From positions 124,001 to 188,000 of the forward strand of contig CAKSAK010000004.1 in NCBI GenBank assembly GCA_934435205.1: a stretch of DNA of 64,000 nt, read 5' to 3'. This DNA is from an uncultured Ruminococcus sp. Its GTDB lineage: Bacteria; Bacillota; Clostridia; Oscillospirales; Ruminococcaceae. Numbering within the stretch: position 1 is the stretch's first letter; each line of letters opens with the position of its first letter. Below, in pieces: positions 50,599-59,665 of this stretch. The position numbers were made by a program, and so were the translations under genes. The notes under the pieces are model-generated. The model made no database searches, was not told the origin of the DNA, and worked only from the letters and a program-made list of their open reading frames with translations.

Positions 50599-53070
50599 AT
50601 GAGTATTACACTAAGCCTTAATCATAACTGGAAAATGAAAAAAGCAGGCTCGCAGGAGAGCTTTGACTGCAAAGTTCCATGCTCTGTATATAAGACCCTG
50701 CTTGACTATAAAAAGATACCCGACCCGTATTATCGTGAGAACGAGTATATCTCCACACAGATATGCGACGATGATTACGATTTTGAAACTACATTCACCG
50801 CAGACAAGACCGCCGCAGACTGTGAGCATACTGTTCTGCACTTTGACGGCATTGATACCATAGCAAACGTCTATCTCAACGATATTCACCTTGGCAGAGT
50901 GAATAATATGCACAGAGTGTGGGAGTTTCCTGTCCATGGTATTATCAAGGAGGGGGACAACACTCTCACAGTGAAAATAACCTCGCCAAACAGATATATA
51001 AAAGAAATGGACGAAAAACGTCACCTTTGGGGCGTTGATTCCACCATGACAGGCTATACACATATAAGAAAAGCCCATTGTATGTTCGGCTGGGATTGGG
51101 GTCCAATGCTCCCTGATATGGGCATATGGCGTTCGGTATCTCTTGTTATCCCACAGAGCGGACGTATCCTTGACGTTTACTACAGCCAAAAGCATACCGA
51201 TAACAAAGTGACTTTGAAAGCCCTTTTGCATATAGAAAACCACGGCTGTAAAAAAGCTATGGTTGAAATATCCGACCCGCAGGGCAACATCGCCGCAAAA
51301 GCTGATATAAGCTTAGAGGACAGAGCTGAATACTACGAAACAGAGCTTGTGATAAACGACCCTCAGCTTTGGTGGGTGAACGGCTATGGCGAACAGCCGC
51401 TTTATAGCTGTGCAGTGACTTTGTATGATGAAAATGACGCTTGCACAGATAAAAATGTTCAGAGAATTGGTCTTAGAACTCTCACTGTCAGCCGTGAAAA
51501 AGACCAGTGGGGCGAGGAGTTCTGCTTTATAAACAACGGCGTGAAGATATTCGCAATGGGCGCAAACTATATCCCCGAAGATCAGATAGTCACACGCTGT
51601 AATGAAGCTAAAACAAGAAAGCTCCTTGCGGATTGCAAAGCCGCAAACTATAACTTTATAAGAGTGTGGGGTGGCGGCTACTATCCTGACGAGTATTTCT
51701 ATGACTACTGCGACGAGAATGGTATCATAGTATGGCAGGACTTTATGTTCGCCTGCTCTGCATATCTGCTCACGGAGGAGTTTGAAGAAACTGTCCGTGG
51801 TGAGGTTCGTGACAACGTTATCCGCCTGAGAAACCACCCCTCCCTTGGTCTGTGGTGCGGTAATAACGAGATAGAATCCGCATGGGAATATTGGGGTCTC
51901 CCTGAGGACGAGGAAGCAAAGCGTGACTATCTTATCATATTTGAGGAGATGATCCCTCAGGTGCTTAAAGCCTATGACCCCTGCGGAAACACCTTCTATT
52001 GGCCGTCCTCACCGTCCTCAGGAGGCGGCTTCAAGGACGCATCATCGAACCATGCAGGTGATATGCACTATTGGGACGTTTGGCACAACTTCAAGCCTAT
52101 CGAAGCGTTCAGAGAGTTTTATTACCGCTTCTGTTCAGAATACGGCTTTGAGAGCCTGCCTGACATAAAGACCTGCCATGCCTTTGCAGACGAAACAAAG
52201 GGCGATTTTGACCTTTGCTCGCCAGTTATGGAAGCCCACCAGAAGTGCGTTCAGGGCAACGAGAAGATAATGTATTATCTTGCTCAAATGGTGAGATATC
52301 CTTACGATTTCAAACAGCTCATCTATTCCTCACAGCTCGTTCAGGCGGATTGCATACGCTCAAATGTTGAGCATATGAGACGTGCAAGGGGCAGATGTAT
52401 GGGCTCTGCCTATTGGCAGGTGAACGATTCTAACCCTGTTATCTCATGGTCAAGTATCGACTATTTCGGCAGGTGGAAAGGTCTGCATTATTATGCAAAG
52501 CGTTTTTACGCCCCATGCCTTATCTCCTGCGACGATACCAATAGAAAAAAGCCTGTCCTTAACATATCCAACGAGCGCATGACAGCCTTTGAGGGCATAG
52601 TAAAATGGACGCTGAGAAACAACAAAGCTGAGATACTGCAAAGTGGCGAAAAGTCCGTGAGCGTTCCGCCTCTTACAGCACAAAACGTCCTTGGCATAGA
52701 CCTTTCAGCCGAGCTTAAAAGCCGCACCGACCCTCGTGAGAAATATCTTGAGTATTCCATAATAGAGAACGGCAAGGTGCTGAGCTTCGGCACAACGCTC
52801 TTTGTGCGTCCAAAAGAATTTACCTTCCTGGAGCCTGCCATAACCTACGGCATATCCGAAAGCGATGATAAATTCGCCCTGACCTTCTGTGCTGAAAATT
52901 ATGCCAAAAGCGTCTGTCTCAGCCTTAAAACCGCAGATTGCGTTTTCTCTGACAACTGGTTCGATATCCACGGAAAAGAGCCTGTTACAATAATGATAGA
53001 CAAAGCTTCCCTCAGCAGAAAAATGACCGTTCAGGAGCTGTCAGAGGAGCTTGAAATAATGCACAATTAG
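50599..53070 (+). CDS. Beta-mannosidase, GH2
   Basis: An 823-residue exo-beta-mannosidase. Order: sugar-binding jelly roll (about 1-190), Ig-like domain (190-300), TIM barrel (300-600), then a C-terminal beta domain. The barrel has LWCGNNEIESAW with acid/base E424 and FCSEYGFESLP with nucleophile E514; MFGWDWGPMLPDMGIW is typical of the mannosidase branch. No signal peptide. ATG 50599 follows AAGGAGAT. It would supply mannose for manA from imported manno-oligosaccharides. Confidence 0.9.
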   Translation: MSITLSLNHNWKMKKAGSQESFDCKVPCSVYKTLLDYKKIPDPYYRENEYISTQICDDDYDFETTFTADKTAADCEHTVLHFDGIDTIANVYLNDIHLGRVNNMHRVWEFPVHGIIKEGDNTLTVKITSPNRYIKEMDEKRHLWGVDSTMTGYTHIRKAHCMFGWDWGPMLPDMGIWRSVSLVIPQSGRILDVYYSQKHTDNKVTLKALLHIENHGCKKAMVEISDPQGNIAAKADISLEDRAEYYETELVINDPQLWWVNGYGEQPLYSCAVTLYDENDACTDKNVQRIGLRTLTVSREKDQWGEEFCFINNGVKIFAMGANYIPEDQIVTRCNEAKTRKLLADCKAANYNFIRVWGGGYYPDEYFYDYCDENGIIVWQDFMFACSAYLLTEEFEETVRGEVRDNVIRLRNHPSLGLWCGNNEIESAWEYWGLPEDEEAKRDYLIIFEEMIPQVLKAYDPCGNTFYWPSSPSSGGGFKDASSNHAGDMHYWDVWHNFKPIEAFREFYYRFCSEYGFESLPDIKTCHAFADETKGDFDLCSPVMEAHQKCVQGNEKIMYYLAQMVRYPYDFKQLIYSSQLVQADCIRSNVEHMRRARGRCMGSAYWQVNDSNPVISWSSIDYFGRWKGLHYYAKRFYAPCLISCDDTNRKKPVLNISNERMTAFEGIVKWTLRNNKAEILQSGEKSVSVPPLTAQNVLGIDLSAELKSRTDPREKYLEYSIIENGKVLSFGTTLFVRPKEFTFLEPAITYGISESDDKFALTFCAENYAKSVCLSLKTADCVFSDNWFDIHGKEPVTIMIDKASLSRKMTVQELSEELEIMHN

Positions 53071-53155
53071 GGCTGTGATAAAGGCTATGCCTTGGGCGTA
53101 GCCTTGTCACCAGCAGGGATAGTTTTATGTGGATCATTAGCAATGCAAGAGCAAT

Positions 53156-53180
53156 GCGGGCGAACGCTGTTCGCCCCTAC
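53156..53180. repeat. Short palindromic intergenic element
   Basis: GGGCGAAC-GCT-GTTCGCCC followed by CTAC, near-perfect palindrome. Confidence 0.7.
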
Positions 53181-53210
53181 ATAAAAAATATATCATGTGT
53201 TTTTTGGTAG

Positions 53211-53232
53211 GGGCTGACGTCCCCGACAGCCC
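53211..53232. repeat. Short palindromic intergenic element
   Basis: GGGCTG...CAGCCC (53211-53216 with 53227-53232), preceded by GGTAG; same family as its neighbour 30 bases upstream. Confidence 0.6.
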
Positions 53233-53310
53233 GATGTTTTGTTTTTGCTATTCTCTGTGAATTTATCCTGCGTATAAGTAGCCTGAAATATATTTTTAGG
53301 AGGAACTGCT

Positions 53311-55044
53311 TTGAAAGTAAAACTAAGCAAATACTTGAAGCCCTATGCACTTTTTGCGGTGCTTACGCCTCTCTCCATGGTGGGCGAGGTGCTGGGCGAC
53401 CTGCTTCAGCCAAAGCTTATGTCAAAAATAGTTGACGACGGCGTGTTGGGTCAGGATATGGATCTTATCATAAGAACAGGACTTCTCATGCTCCTTGTTC
53501 TTATAGGCGGCGGAGCCTGCGGAATTGCGGCTTCTGCATTCGGTGGGATAGCTTCCCAAAGCTTTTCACGAGATCTGCGTGTGGACGTTTTCAAACGTGT
53601 CATGGGTCTTTCCTTTGAACAGACCGACAAGTTCACCACAGGTTCTCTTGTAACACGTCTTACAGCGGATATAACCGCCATTCAGCAAATGGTAGACTTT
53701 CTGCTGAGAATGTTGGTGCGTGACAGCCTGCTGTTCTTCGGCGGAATAATCATGATGCTCACCTTGAACGTGCGCTTTGGAATAATAATCCTCTGTGCCT
53801 TGCCTGTCGAAATAATCATGATGATAATAATTCTCAAAAAGGCAAACCCATACTATTCTATCGTTGCAAAACGCCTTGACAGTGTGAACTCTGTTGTTCA
53901 GGAGAACGTCACAGGCGCAAGAGTAGTAAAAGCCTACGTCAGGGAGGACACCGAGGAAAAGCGTTTTGACGATGCAAACATAAGCCTTATGGAGTCAAAC
54001 CTCCGTGTCCAGACCCTTATGGCTATCCTACAGCCGCTTCTTATGATAATACTCAATCTGTCTGTTATCGCTGTTATAGTTATAGGCGGCTGGCAGGTGC
54101 AGGCGCAGGCAATGAAGGTCGGTGAGGTCATGGCGGCTATCACATATCTTACTCAGGTGTTGCAGGGCGTAATGATGATGTCGATGATGTTCCAGACTCT
54201 TGCAAAGGCTTCCGCATCTGCAAACAGATTGAGAGAAGTCCTTGAAACTGACCCTGTTATAAAAAGCGGCAGCGTTTCCCTTTCAGATAAAACAGGCGGC
54301 ACAGTGAGCTTCAAAAACGTTTCATTCTCCTATCCTGAAACAAAGGGCAGACCTGTTATCTCAGACTTTACCCTTGATATAAAGTCAGGCGAGAGCGTAG
54401 CCATACTTGGCGCAACAGGCTCGGGAAAATCTTCACTTGTGAACCTTATCCCAAGATTTTATGATTGCACAGCAGGGGAAGTCCTTGTTGACGGCGTAAA
54501 CGTCAAGGATTGCAAGCTTGATGAGCTTAGAAAGAAAGTTGGCATAGTTCTGCAAAAAAGCGAGCTTTTCTCAGGCACAGTTGAGGACAACATAAAGTGG
54601 GGCGACAAAAACGCTACCCATGAAGAAGTCATTTCCGCCGCACAGGCAGCTCAGGCTGACGAGTTCATTCAGAAGATACCAGCAGGCTATGAGGGCATGA
54701 TAGCCGAAAAGGGTGCTTCACTGTCAGGCGGTCAGAAGCAAAGACTTTCTATCTCAAGAGCGGTACTTAAAAAACCTGAGATCCTCATTCTCGATGATTC
54801 AACCTCCGCTCTCGACCTTGGCACAGAAGCTAAGCTTCGTGCGGAGATAGACCGCAAAATGAGCGGCACTACCCTTATCATAATCGCACAGCGTATCCAA
54901 AGCGTAAAATCCTGCGACAGGATAGCCGTCCTCGACCACGGCAGACTTTGTGCCTGCGATACTCATGAAAATCTTTTAAAGACCTGCGAGGTATATCAGG
55001 ATATCTACGCTTCACAGGTAAAAACGTCAGGAGGTGAAGAGTAA
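53311..55044 (+). CDS. ABC exporter subunit A (degenerate ATPase site)
   Basis: A 577-residue permease-ATPase with six membrane segments and a nucleotide domain: Walker A GATGSGKSSLVN, signature LSGGQKQRLSISRA, Walker B LILDDSTSALD. The catalytic Glu after Walker B is Asp and the switch His is Gln (IIIAQRIQS), so this subunit's own site is probably non-hydrolytic, as in heterodimeric exporters. The start is TTG after AGGAGG. The stop overlaps the next start by one base. Confidence 0.9.
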   Translation: MKVKLSKYLKPYALFAVLTPLSMVGEVLGDLLQPKLMSKIVDDGVLGQDMDLIIRTGLLMLLVLIGGGACGIAASAFGGIASQSFSRDLRVDVFKRVMGLSFEQTDKFTTGSLVTRLTADITAIQQMVDFLLRMLVRDSLLFFGGIIMMLTLNVRFGIIILCALPVEIIMMIIILKKANPYYSIVAKRLDSVNSVVQENVTGARVVKAYVREDTEEKRFDDANISLMESNLRVQTLMAILQPLLMIILNLSVIAVIVIGGWQVQAQAMKVGEVMAAITYLTQVLQGVMMMSMMFQTLAKASASANRLREVLETDPVIKSGSVSLSDKTGGTVSFKNVSFSYPETKGRPVISDFTLDIKSGESVAILGATGSGKSSLVNLIPRFYDCTAGEVLVDGVNVKDCKLDELRKKVGIVLQKSELFSGTVEDNIKWGDKNATHEEVISAAQAAQADEFIQKIPAGYEGMIAEKGASLSGGQKQRLSISRAVLKKPEILILDDSTSALDLGTEAKLRAEIDRKMSGTTLIIIAQRIQSVKSCDRIAVLDHGRLCACDTHENLLKTCEVYQDIYASQVKTSGGEE

Positions 55045-56879
55045 TGCCTCCAATGCCTCCAATGGGACCCGGCGGAAGAAAACCTGGCGGACCTCACGGC
55101 GCAAGGCTCACAATGGAAAAGCCGAAGGACGCAAAGAACACCCTTAAAAAGCTCATAGGCTACATAGGCAGAAACAGATATCTGTTCTTCGCCCTTATCG
55201 GTGTAATGCTCATTATAACCCTGCTCAACCTTGCCGCTCCGTCAATACAGCAGATAGCCATAGACTGCATTACTCTCACTAAGAAGAAAACAAACGTTGA
55301 CTTTAGTGCATTGGGCAAAACGCTCATAGGTCTTGGCTTGGTCTATCTCCTGTCCTCAGTTTTCACCTATATGCAGGGCATATTCTCCGCAAAGCTTTCG
55401 CAGTACACAGTAAAGACCATGCGTAAAGACTTGTTTTCAAGCCTTGTAAGACTTCCTATAAAATATCTCGATACCCACAGCCACGGCGATATAATGAGCC
55501 GTATGACAAACGACGTCGAGAATATCTCCACAACTATCTCTCAGTCTATAGGCTCGCTCATCTCAGGCGTGCTTACCATAGTGGGAACAGTTGTCATAAT
55601 GCTTCTGTATTCACCGCTTCTTACACTTATCTCACTGTCTACAGTGTTTCTTACCATATTCGTTTCAGGCGTTCTTACCAAGTATATGAAGAAATACTTC
55701 ATCAAACAGCAGGTGCTTCTTGGCGAGATAAATGGTGAAGTGGAAGAAATGGTAGTGGGCTATAGAACGGTCGTTTCCTATGGAAAAGAGCAGGACGCTG
55801 TTGACAAGTTCGAGAAAATGAGCAACGATCTGAAAAAATGTGGCATAAAAGCTCAGATATTCGGTGGTGTAATGGGTCCTTGCATGAACTTAATATCCAA
55901 CTTCGGCTTTATCCTTATCGCCGCATTCGGCGGCTGGTTCGCCATAAAAGGCGTTATAACAGTGGGAACTATTCAGGCTTTTATACTCTATTCAAAACAG
56001 TTCTCACGTCCTATCAATGAGATAGCAAATCAGTTTGCGAATATCCAGACCGCAATAGCAGGCGCAGAGCGTATCTTTGAGGTCATGGACGCTGACAAGG
56101 AAACTGACGAGGGCAAGGCTGATTTTGAGGTGGAAAACGTCAAGGGCGATATCGACTTCAAGCATATCGACTTCTCGTATGTTCCCGAAAAGCAGGTGCT
56201 AAAAGACCTCGACCTTGAAGTTAAAGCAGGTCAGAAAATAGCCATAGTCGGTGCAACAGGCTCAGGCAAGACCACTATAGTAAATCTTCTCACAAGATTT
56301 TATCCCGTTGACAGCGGTGAGATAACCATAGACGGTCAGAGCATTTACGATATCCCGAAAGACAAGCTCAGACGTTCCATAGCCATAGTTTTGCAGGATA
56401 CAGTGTTGTTCAAAGACACCATAGAGCAGAATATCCGCTACGGCAGAGAAAACGCTACCCTTGATGAAATAAAAGCGGCGGCAAAGTTTGCAAACGCAGA
56501 CGAGTTTATAGAAAGACTTCCCGAGGGTTACGACACAGTGCTTGCCGAGGGCGGCTCAAACCTTTCACAAGGTCAGCGTCAGCTTCTCTCTATAGCAAGA
56601 GCAGTGCTTGCCGACCCGAAGATACTTATTCTTGACGAAGCCACTTCCTCTGTAGATACCAGAACTGAGATGCACATTCAGTCCGCAATGGTGGCTCTTA
56701 TGAAAAACAGAACGTCCCTTATAATCGCCCACCGACTTTCCACTATCCGTGACGCAGATAAGATAGTCGTTATCGACAGCGGACGAGTAGCAGAGCAGGG
56801 CAGTCATGAGGAGCTTATCGCCGCCAAGGGCTGTTACTACAAACTATATCAGACACAGTTCTCAGGCGTTAAGACCTGA
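55044..56879 (+). CDS. ABC exporter subunit B (canonical ATPase site)
   Basis: A 611-residue partner with a Pro/Gly-rich N-terminal extension (residues 1-20), six membrane segments, Walker A GATGSGKTTIVN, signature LSQGQRQLLSIARA (Gln in place of the first Gly), Walker B LILDEATSSVD and switch His in LIIAHRLST. It pairs with subunit A as a drug, lipid or peptide exporter. Coupled by an ATG overlapping the upstream TAA. Confidence 0.9.
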   Translation: MPPMPPMGPGGRKPGGPHGARLTMEKPKDAKNTLKKLIGYIGRNRYLFFALIGVMLIITLLNLAAPSIQQIAIDCITLTKKKTNVDFSALGKTLIGLGLVYLLSSVFTYMQGIFSAKLSQYTVKTMRKDLFSSLVRLPIKYLDTHSHGDIMSRMTNDVENISTTISQSIGSLISGVLTIVGTVVIMLLYSPLLTLISLSTVFLTIFVSGVLTKYMKKYFIKQQVLLGEINGEVEEMVVGYRTVVSYGKEQDAVDKFEKMSNDLKKCGIKAQIFGGVMGPCMNLISNFGFILIAAFGGWFAIKGVITVGTIQAFILYSKQFSRPINEIANQFANIQTAIAGAERIFEVMDADKETDEGKADFEVENVKGDIDFKHIDFSYVPEKQVLKDLDLEVKAGQKIAIVGATGSGKTTIVNLLTRFYPVDSGEITIDGQSIYDIPKDKLRRSIAIVLQDTVLFKDTIEQNIRYGRENATLDEIKAAAKFANADEFIERLPEGYDTVLAEGGSNLSQGQRQLLSIARAVLADPKILILDEATSSVDTRTEMHIQSAMVALMKNRTSLIIAHRLSTIRDADKIVVIDSGRVAEQGSHEELIAAKGCYYKLYQTQFSGVKT

Positions 56880-56910
56880 TAGGGTAAAATATTGCAAATG
56901 TTGGTATAAT

Positions 56911-56935
56911 GCGGGCGACCTCAGGTCGCCCCTAC
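56911..56935. repeat. Short palindromic intergenic element
   Basis: GGGCGACC-TCA-GGTCGCCC followed by CTACATGAAAA; perfect 8-bp arms. Closest in form to the copy at 53156. Confidence 0.7.
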
Positions 56936-56965
56936 ATGAAAATTGGCGGTCTTATCAAACAGATC

Positions 56966-56998
56966 AAGGCACAGGAAAAAATCTCCTGTGCCTTTTTA
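56966..56998 (+). terminator. Terminator of the ABC exporter operon
   Basis: AAGGCACAGGA/TCCTGTGCCTT stem followed by TTTAT. Confidence 0.88.
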
Positions 56999-57002
56999 TG
57001 CG

Positions 57003-57037
57003 CAAAAAAAGACGGCTCTCATAAGAAAGCCGCCTTT
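57003..57037 (-). terminator. Terminator of ackA
   Basis: AAAGGCGGCT/AGCCGTCTTT stem (one mismatch) followed on the minus strand by a T run, 17 bases after the ackA stop. Confidence 0.85.
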
Positions 57038-57053
57038 AGTGTTATCTGAAATA

Positions 57054-58250
57054 TTACTTTGTAACAAGTGCCAGAGTATCTCTTGCAATGAGAAGCTCTT
57101 CGTTTGTAGGGATAACGTAAACCTTTGTCTTAGACTCGTCAGTGGAGATCTCCTTGAGTATTCCACGGCAGAGGTTTTTCTCAGCGTCAATGTGGATACC
57201 GAGGATATCGAGATTTGAGCAAGCAGCCGCTCTGACCTCAGGTGCGTTCTCACCGATACCGCCTGTGAAGATAACAGCGTCAAGACCGTTCATTGCAGCA
57301 GCATATGAACCGATGAACTTCTTGATCTGATAAGCGAAGATCTCGCTTACGATAAGAGCTCTCTCGTTGCCCTCGCTTGCAGCAGCCTGAATATCTCTGT
57401 TGTCAGAGCCGATGCCAGAAAGACCAAGGAAGCCAGACTTCTTGTTCATGTATTCTGTCATCTGGTCAGGTGTGAAGCCCATTTTCTTCTCAACATAATC
57501 AACAGCAGAAGGGTCAACAGAGCCGCAGCGTGTGCCCATTACAAGACCGTCAAGAGGAGTGAAGCCCATTGATGTGTCAACAGACTTGCCGCCGTTGATA
57601 GCTGTGATAGATGAGCCGTTTCCAAGGTGGCATGAAACTATCTTAAGCTCCTCGATAGGCTTGCCCATTACTCTTGCAAGCTCGCCTGAAACAAATCTGT
57701 GTGATGTTCCGTGGAAGCCGTATTTTCTTACATGAAGATCAGTGTAGCACTCGTATGGCAGACCGTAGAGATAAGCCTTTCTTGGCATTGTTGAGTGGAA
57801 AGCTGTGTCGAATACGACCACCTGTGGTGTGCCTGCTGGGATAACTGCCTTGCAGGCTCTCAGTGCAAGAGCGTGTGGGTGGTTATGTACAGGTGCAAGC
57901 TCAGCCAGTGAGTCGATCTGGTCGATAACTTCGTCTGTTACAAGGCAGGTCTCCTTGAATATCTCAGCACCCTGAACTATTCTGTGACCTACGGCTGATA
58001 TCTCAGACATAGAATCTATTACCTTTGTTTCGCCTGATGTGAGTACCTCAACGAGCTTTTCAAAAGCCTCAGTGTGAGTAGGAAAATTGCAATCCTCCTC
58101 GATGTGTCTGCCGTCGCCTGTCTTTGCGCTTACATGGCCGTCGATACCGATACGGTCGCAGTTGCCCTTTGCGATAACAGACTCGTCCTTCATATCCAGA
58201 AGCTGATATTTAAGTGATGATGAACCTGCGTTTACAACTAAGATTTTCAT
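57054..58250 (-). CDS. ackA: Acetate kinase
   Basis: A 398-residue enzyme making acetate and ATP from acetyl phosphate. It has the acetate kinase signatures VVNAGSSSLKYQL (5-17) and YGFHGTSHRFV, and the nucleotide site FTGGIGENAPEVR. GGGAGGAG precedes the ATG. No pta gene is adjacent. Divergent from tmcAL, whose enzyme uses acetate. Confidence 0.97.
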   Translation of the reverse strand: MKILVVNAGSSSLKYQLLDMKDESVIAKGNCDRIGIDGHVSAKTGDGRHIEEDCNFPTHTEAFEKLVEVLTSGETKVIDSMSEISAVGHRIVQGAEIFKETCLVTDEVIDQIDSLAELAPVHNHPHALALRACKAVIPAGTPQVVVFDTAFHSTMPRKAYLYGLPYECYTDLHVRKYGFHGTSHRFVSGELARVMGKPIEELKIVSCHLGNGSSITAINGGKSVDTSMGFTPLDGLVMGTRCGSVDPSAVDYVEKKMGFTPDQMTEYMNKKSGFLGLSGIGSDNRDIQAAASEGNERALIVSEIFAYQIKKFIGSYAAAMNGLDAVIFTGGIGENAPEVRAAACSNLDILGIHIDAEKNLCRGILKEISTDESKTKVYVIPTNEELLIARDTLALVTK

Positions 58251-58324
58251 TGGAAAAATCTCCTCCCGATTATAATATGTCAGATAACGGGCTTGACTTT
58301 AAGCCCATAATATCATATACTTAT

Positions 58325-58353
58325 AGTATATCAATATTAATGATAAATTTCAA
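58325..58353 (-). promoter_or_regulatory. ackA promoter
   Basis: Minus strand TTGAAA (58348-58353), 17 bp, TATACT (58325-58330). Confidence 0.75.
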
Positions 58354-58389
58354 GAGCTTTTTTCATAAATATACATATTGCACAATTTT

Positions 58390-58418
58390 TTTACTAGGGC
58401 TTAACATATTAGTATCAT
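58390..58418 (+). promoter_or_regulatory. tmcAL promoter
   Basis: TTTACT (58390-58395), 17 bp, TATCAT (58413-58418). Weaker than most promoters here. Confidence 0.5.
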
Positions 58419-58481
58419 AATTCGCAGTAAGCTTTTGAAAGACAGAATAAAATATGCATAGGGTAGAAAGAGGAGTAAAAA

Positions 58482-59645
58482 ATGAAAATTGCGGGAATAG
58501 TTGCGGAATATAATCCGTTCCACAACGGACACAAATATCAGATACAAGCCACAAGACAGGCTGGCGCAGAGGGTATCGTCGCAGTAATGAGCGGTGATTG
58601 CGTGCAGCGTGGCTCAGCGGCTGTTTTCTCAAAATATGACAGAGCGCAGGCGGCAATAAGAAACGGCGCAGACCTTGTTATAGAACTGCCATGCCCGTTC
58701 TCATGCTCAAACAGCGAGGTCTTTGCAAGAAGTGCAGTAAGGCTTCTTGCAGGTCTTGGTGAGGGCGTAGTAACGACCTTGTCTTTCGGCTGTGAAAGCG
58801 GTGATAGGAACGCCCTTGAACAGGCGGCGGAAATATCCGCAATGCTTGAAAATTCACAGCAGGTCAGAGAGCTTTTATCTCAGGGAAAGACCTACCCTCA
58901 GGCTATGTATGAAGCCTCCATAGGTCTTTATGGCAGGACCGCCGAGGAAATATTCTCCACCCCCAATAACGTTCTTGCAGTTGAGTATATAAAGGCGGCA
59001 AAGCGTATAGCCCCATGGCTAGTGCCTTATGCCGTAAAGCGTGAAGCCGTTGCACATGATTCTCAGGCAGAGTCTGGCAATTTTGCTTCGGCTTCTCATA
59101 TAAGAGAGCTTATAAAAGAAGGCGGTGAGTGGCAGAGATTTGTTCCATATGATTTTGAGGGCTGTAAACCGTCCTTTACCCAGCAGGTAGGCAGAGAAAT
59201 GCTTTTCAAGCTTTGTACTGCTCCAAGAGAAGATTTTCTTGCCCTGCCTGACTGCGACGAACACCTTGCCAACAGATTTATGTCTGTCGTAAGCTCCTGC
59301 CCTGAAACTATGGATATCTTTGAACAGCGTATAAAGTCAAAGAATATCACCATGGCAAGAGTAAGAAGAATGGTCCTGCACCTTGTTCTTGGCATCAGAA
59401 AGGACGATATCAGACAAGTGCCATACGGCAGGATCCTTGCCTTTAACCGCACAGGCACACGCATACTTGCGCAGGCTGAGAACAGAACTCTGGAGTATGA
59501 TACCTCGCTGAAAAAGCTTGAGGATATCTCCGACTATGCAAAGCGTGTTGCTTTCCTTGAAAAGAACGCAGTAAGACTTAGAGAAACAGCGGCATACGGC
59601 AGATGTGTTTCAAACGAGTATACAAGAAAGATAACCATAACCTGA
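58482..59645 (+). CDS. tmcAL: tRNA(Met) cytidine acetate ligase
   Basis: A 387-residue YlbM-type nucleotidyltransferase-fold enzyme that forms N4-acetylcytidine at the wobble position of elongator tRNA(Met) from acetate and ATP. It begins IAGIVAEYNPFHNGHKYQI (ATP-binding HxGH motif as HNGH) and has GDCVQRGSAAVFSK and ELPCPFSCSNSEVFA. AGAGGAG precedes the ATG. The protease gene follows after 20 bases. Confidence 0.93.
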   Translation: MKIAGIVAEYNPFHNGHKYQIQATRQAGAEGIVAVMSGDCVQRGSAAVFSKYDRAQAAIRNGADLVIELPCPFSCSNSEVFARSAVRLLAGLGEGVVTTLSFGCESGDRNALEQAAEISAMLENSQQVRELLSQGKTYPQAMYEASIGLYGRTAEEIFSTPNNVLAVEYIKAAKRIAPWLVPYAVKREAVAHDSQAESGNFASASHIRELIKEGGEWQRFVPYDFEGCKPSFTQQVGREMLFKLCTAPREDFLALPDCDEHLANRFMSVVSSCPETMDIFEQRIKSKNITMARVRRMVLHLVLGIRKDDIRQVPYGRILAFNRTGTRILAQAENRTLEYDTSLKKLEDISDYAKRVAFLEKNAVRLRETAAYGRCVSNEYTRKITIT

Positions 59646-59665
59646 GATAAACAGGAGGGCGGAAA

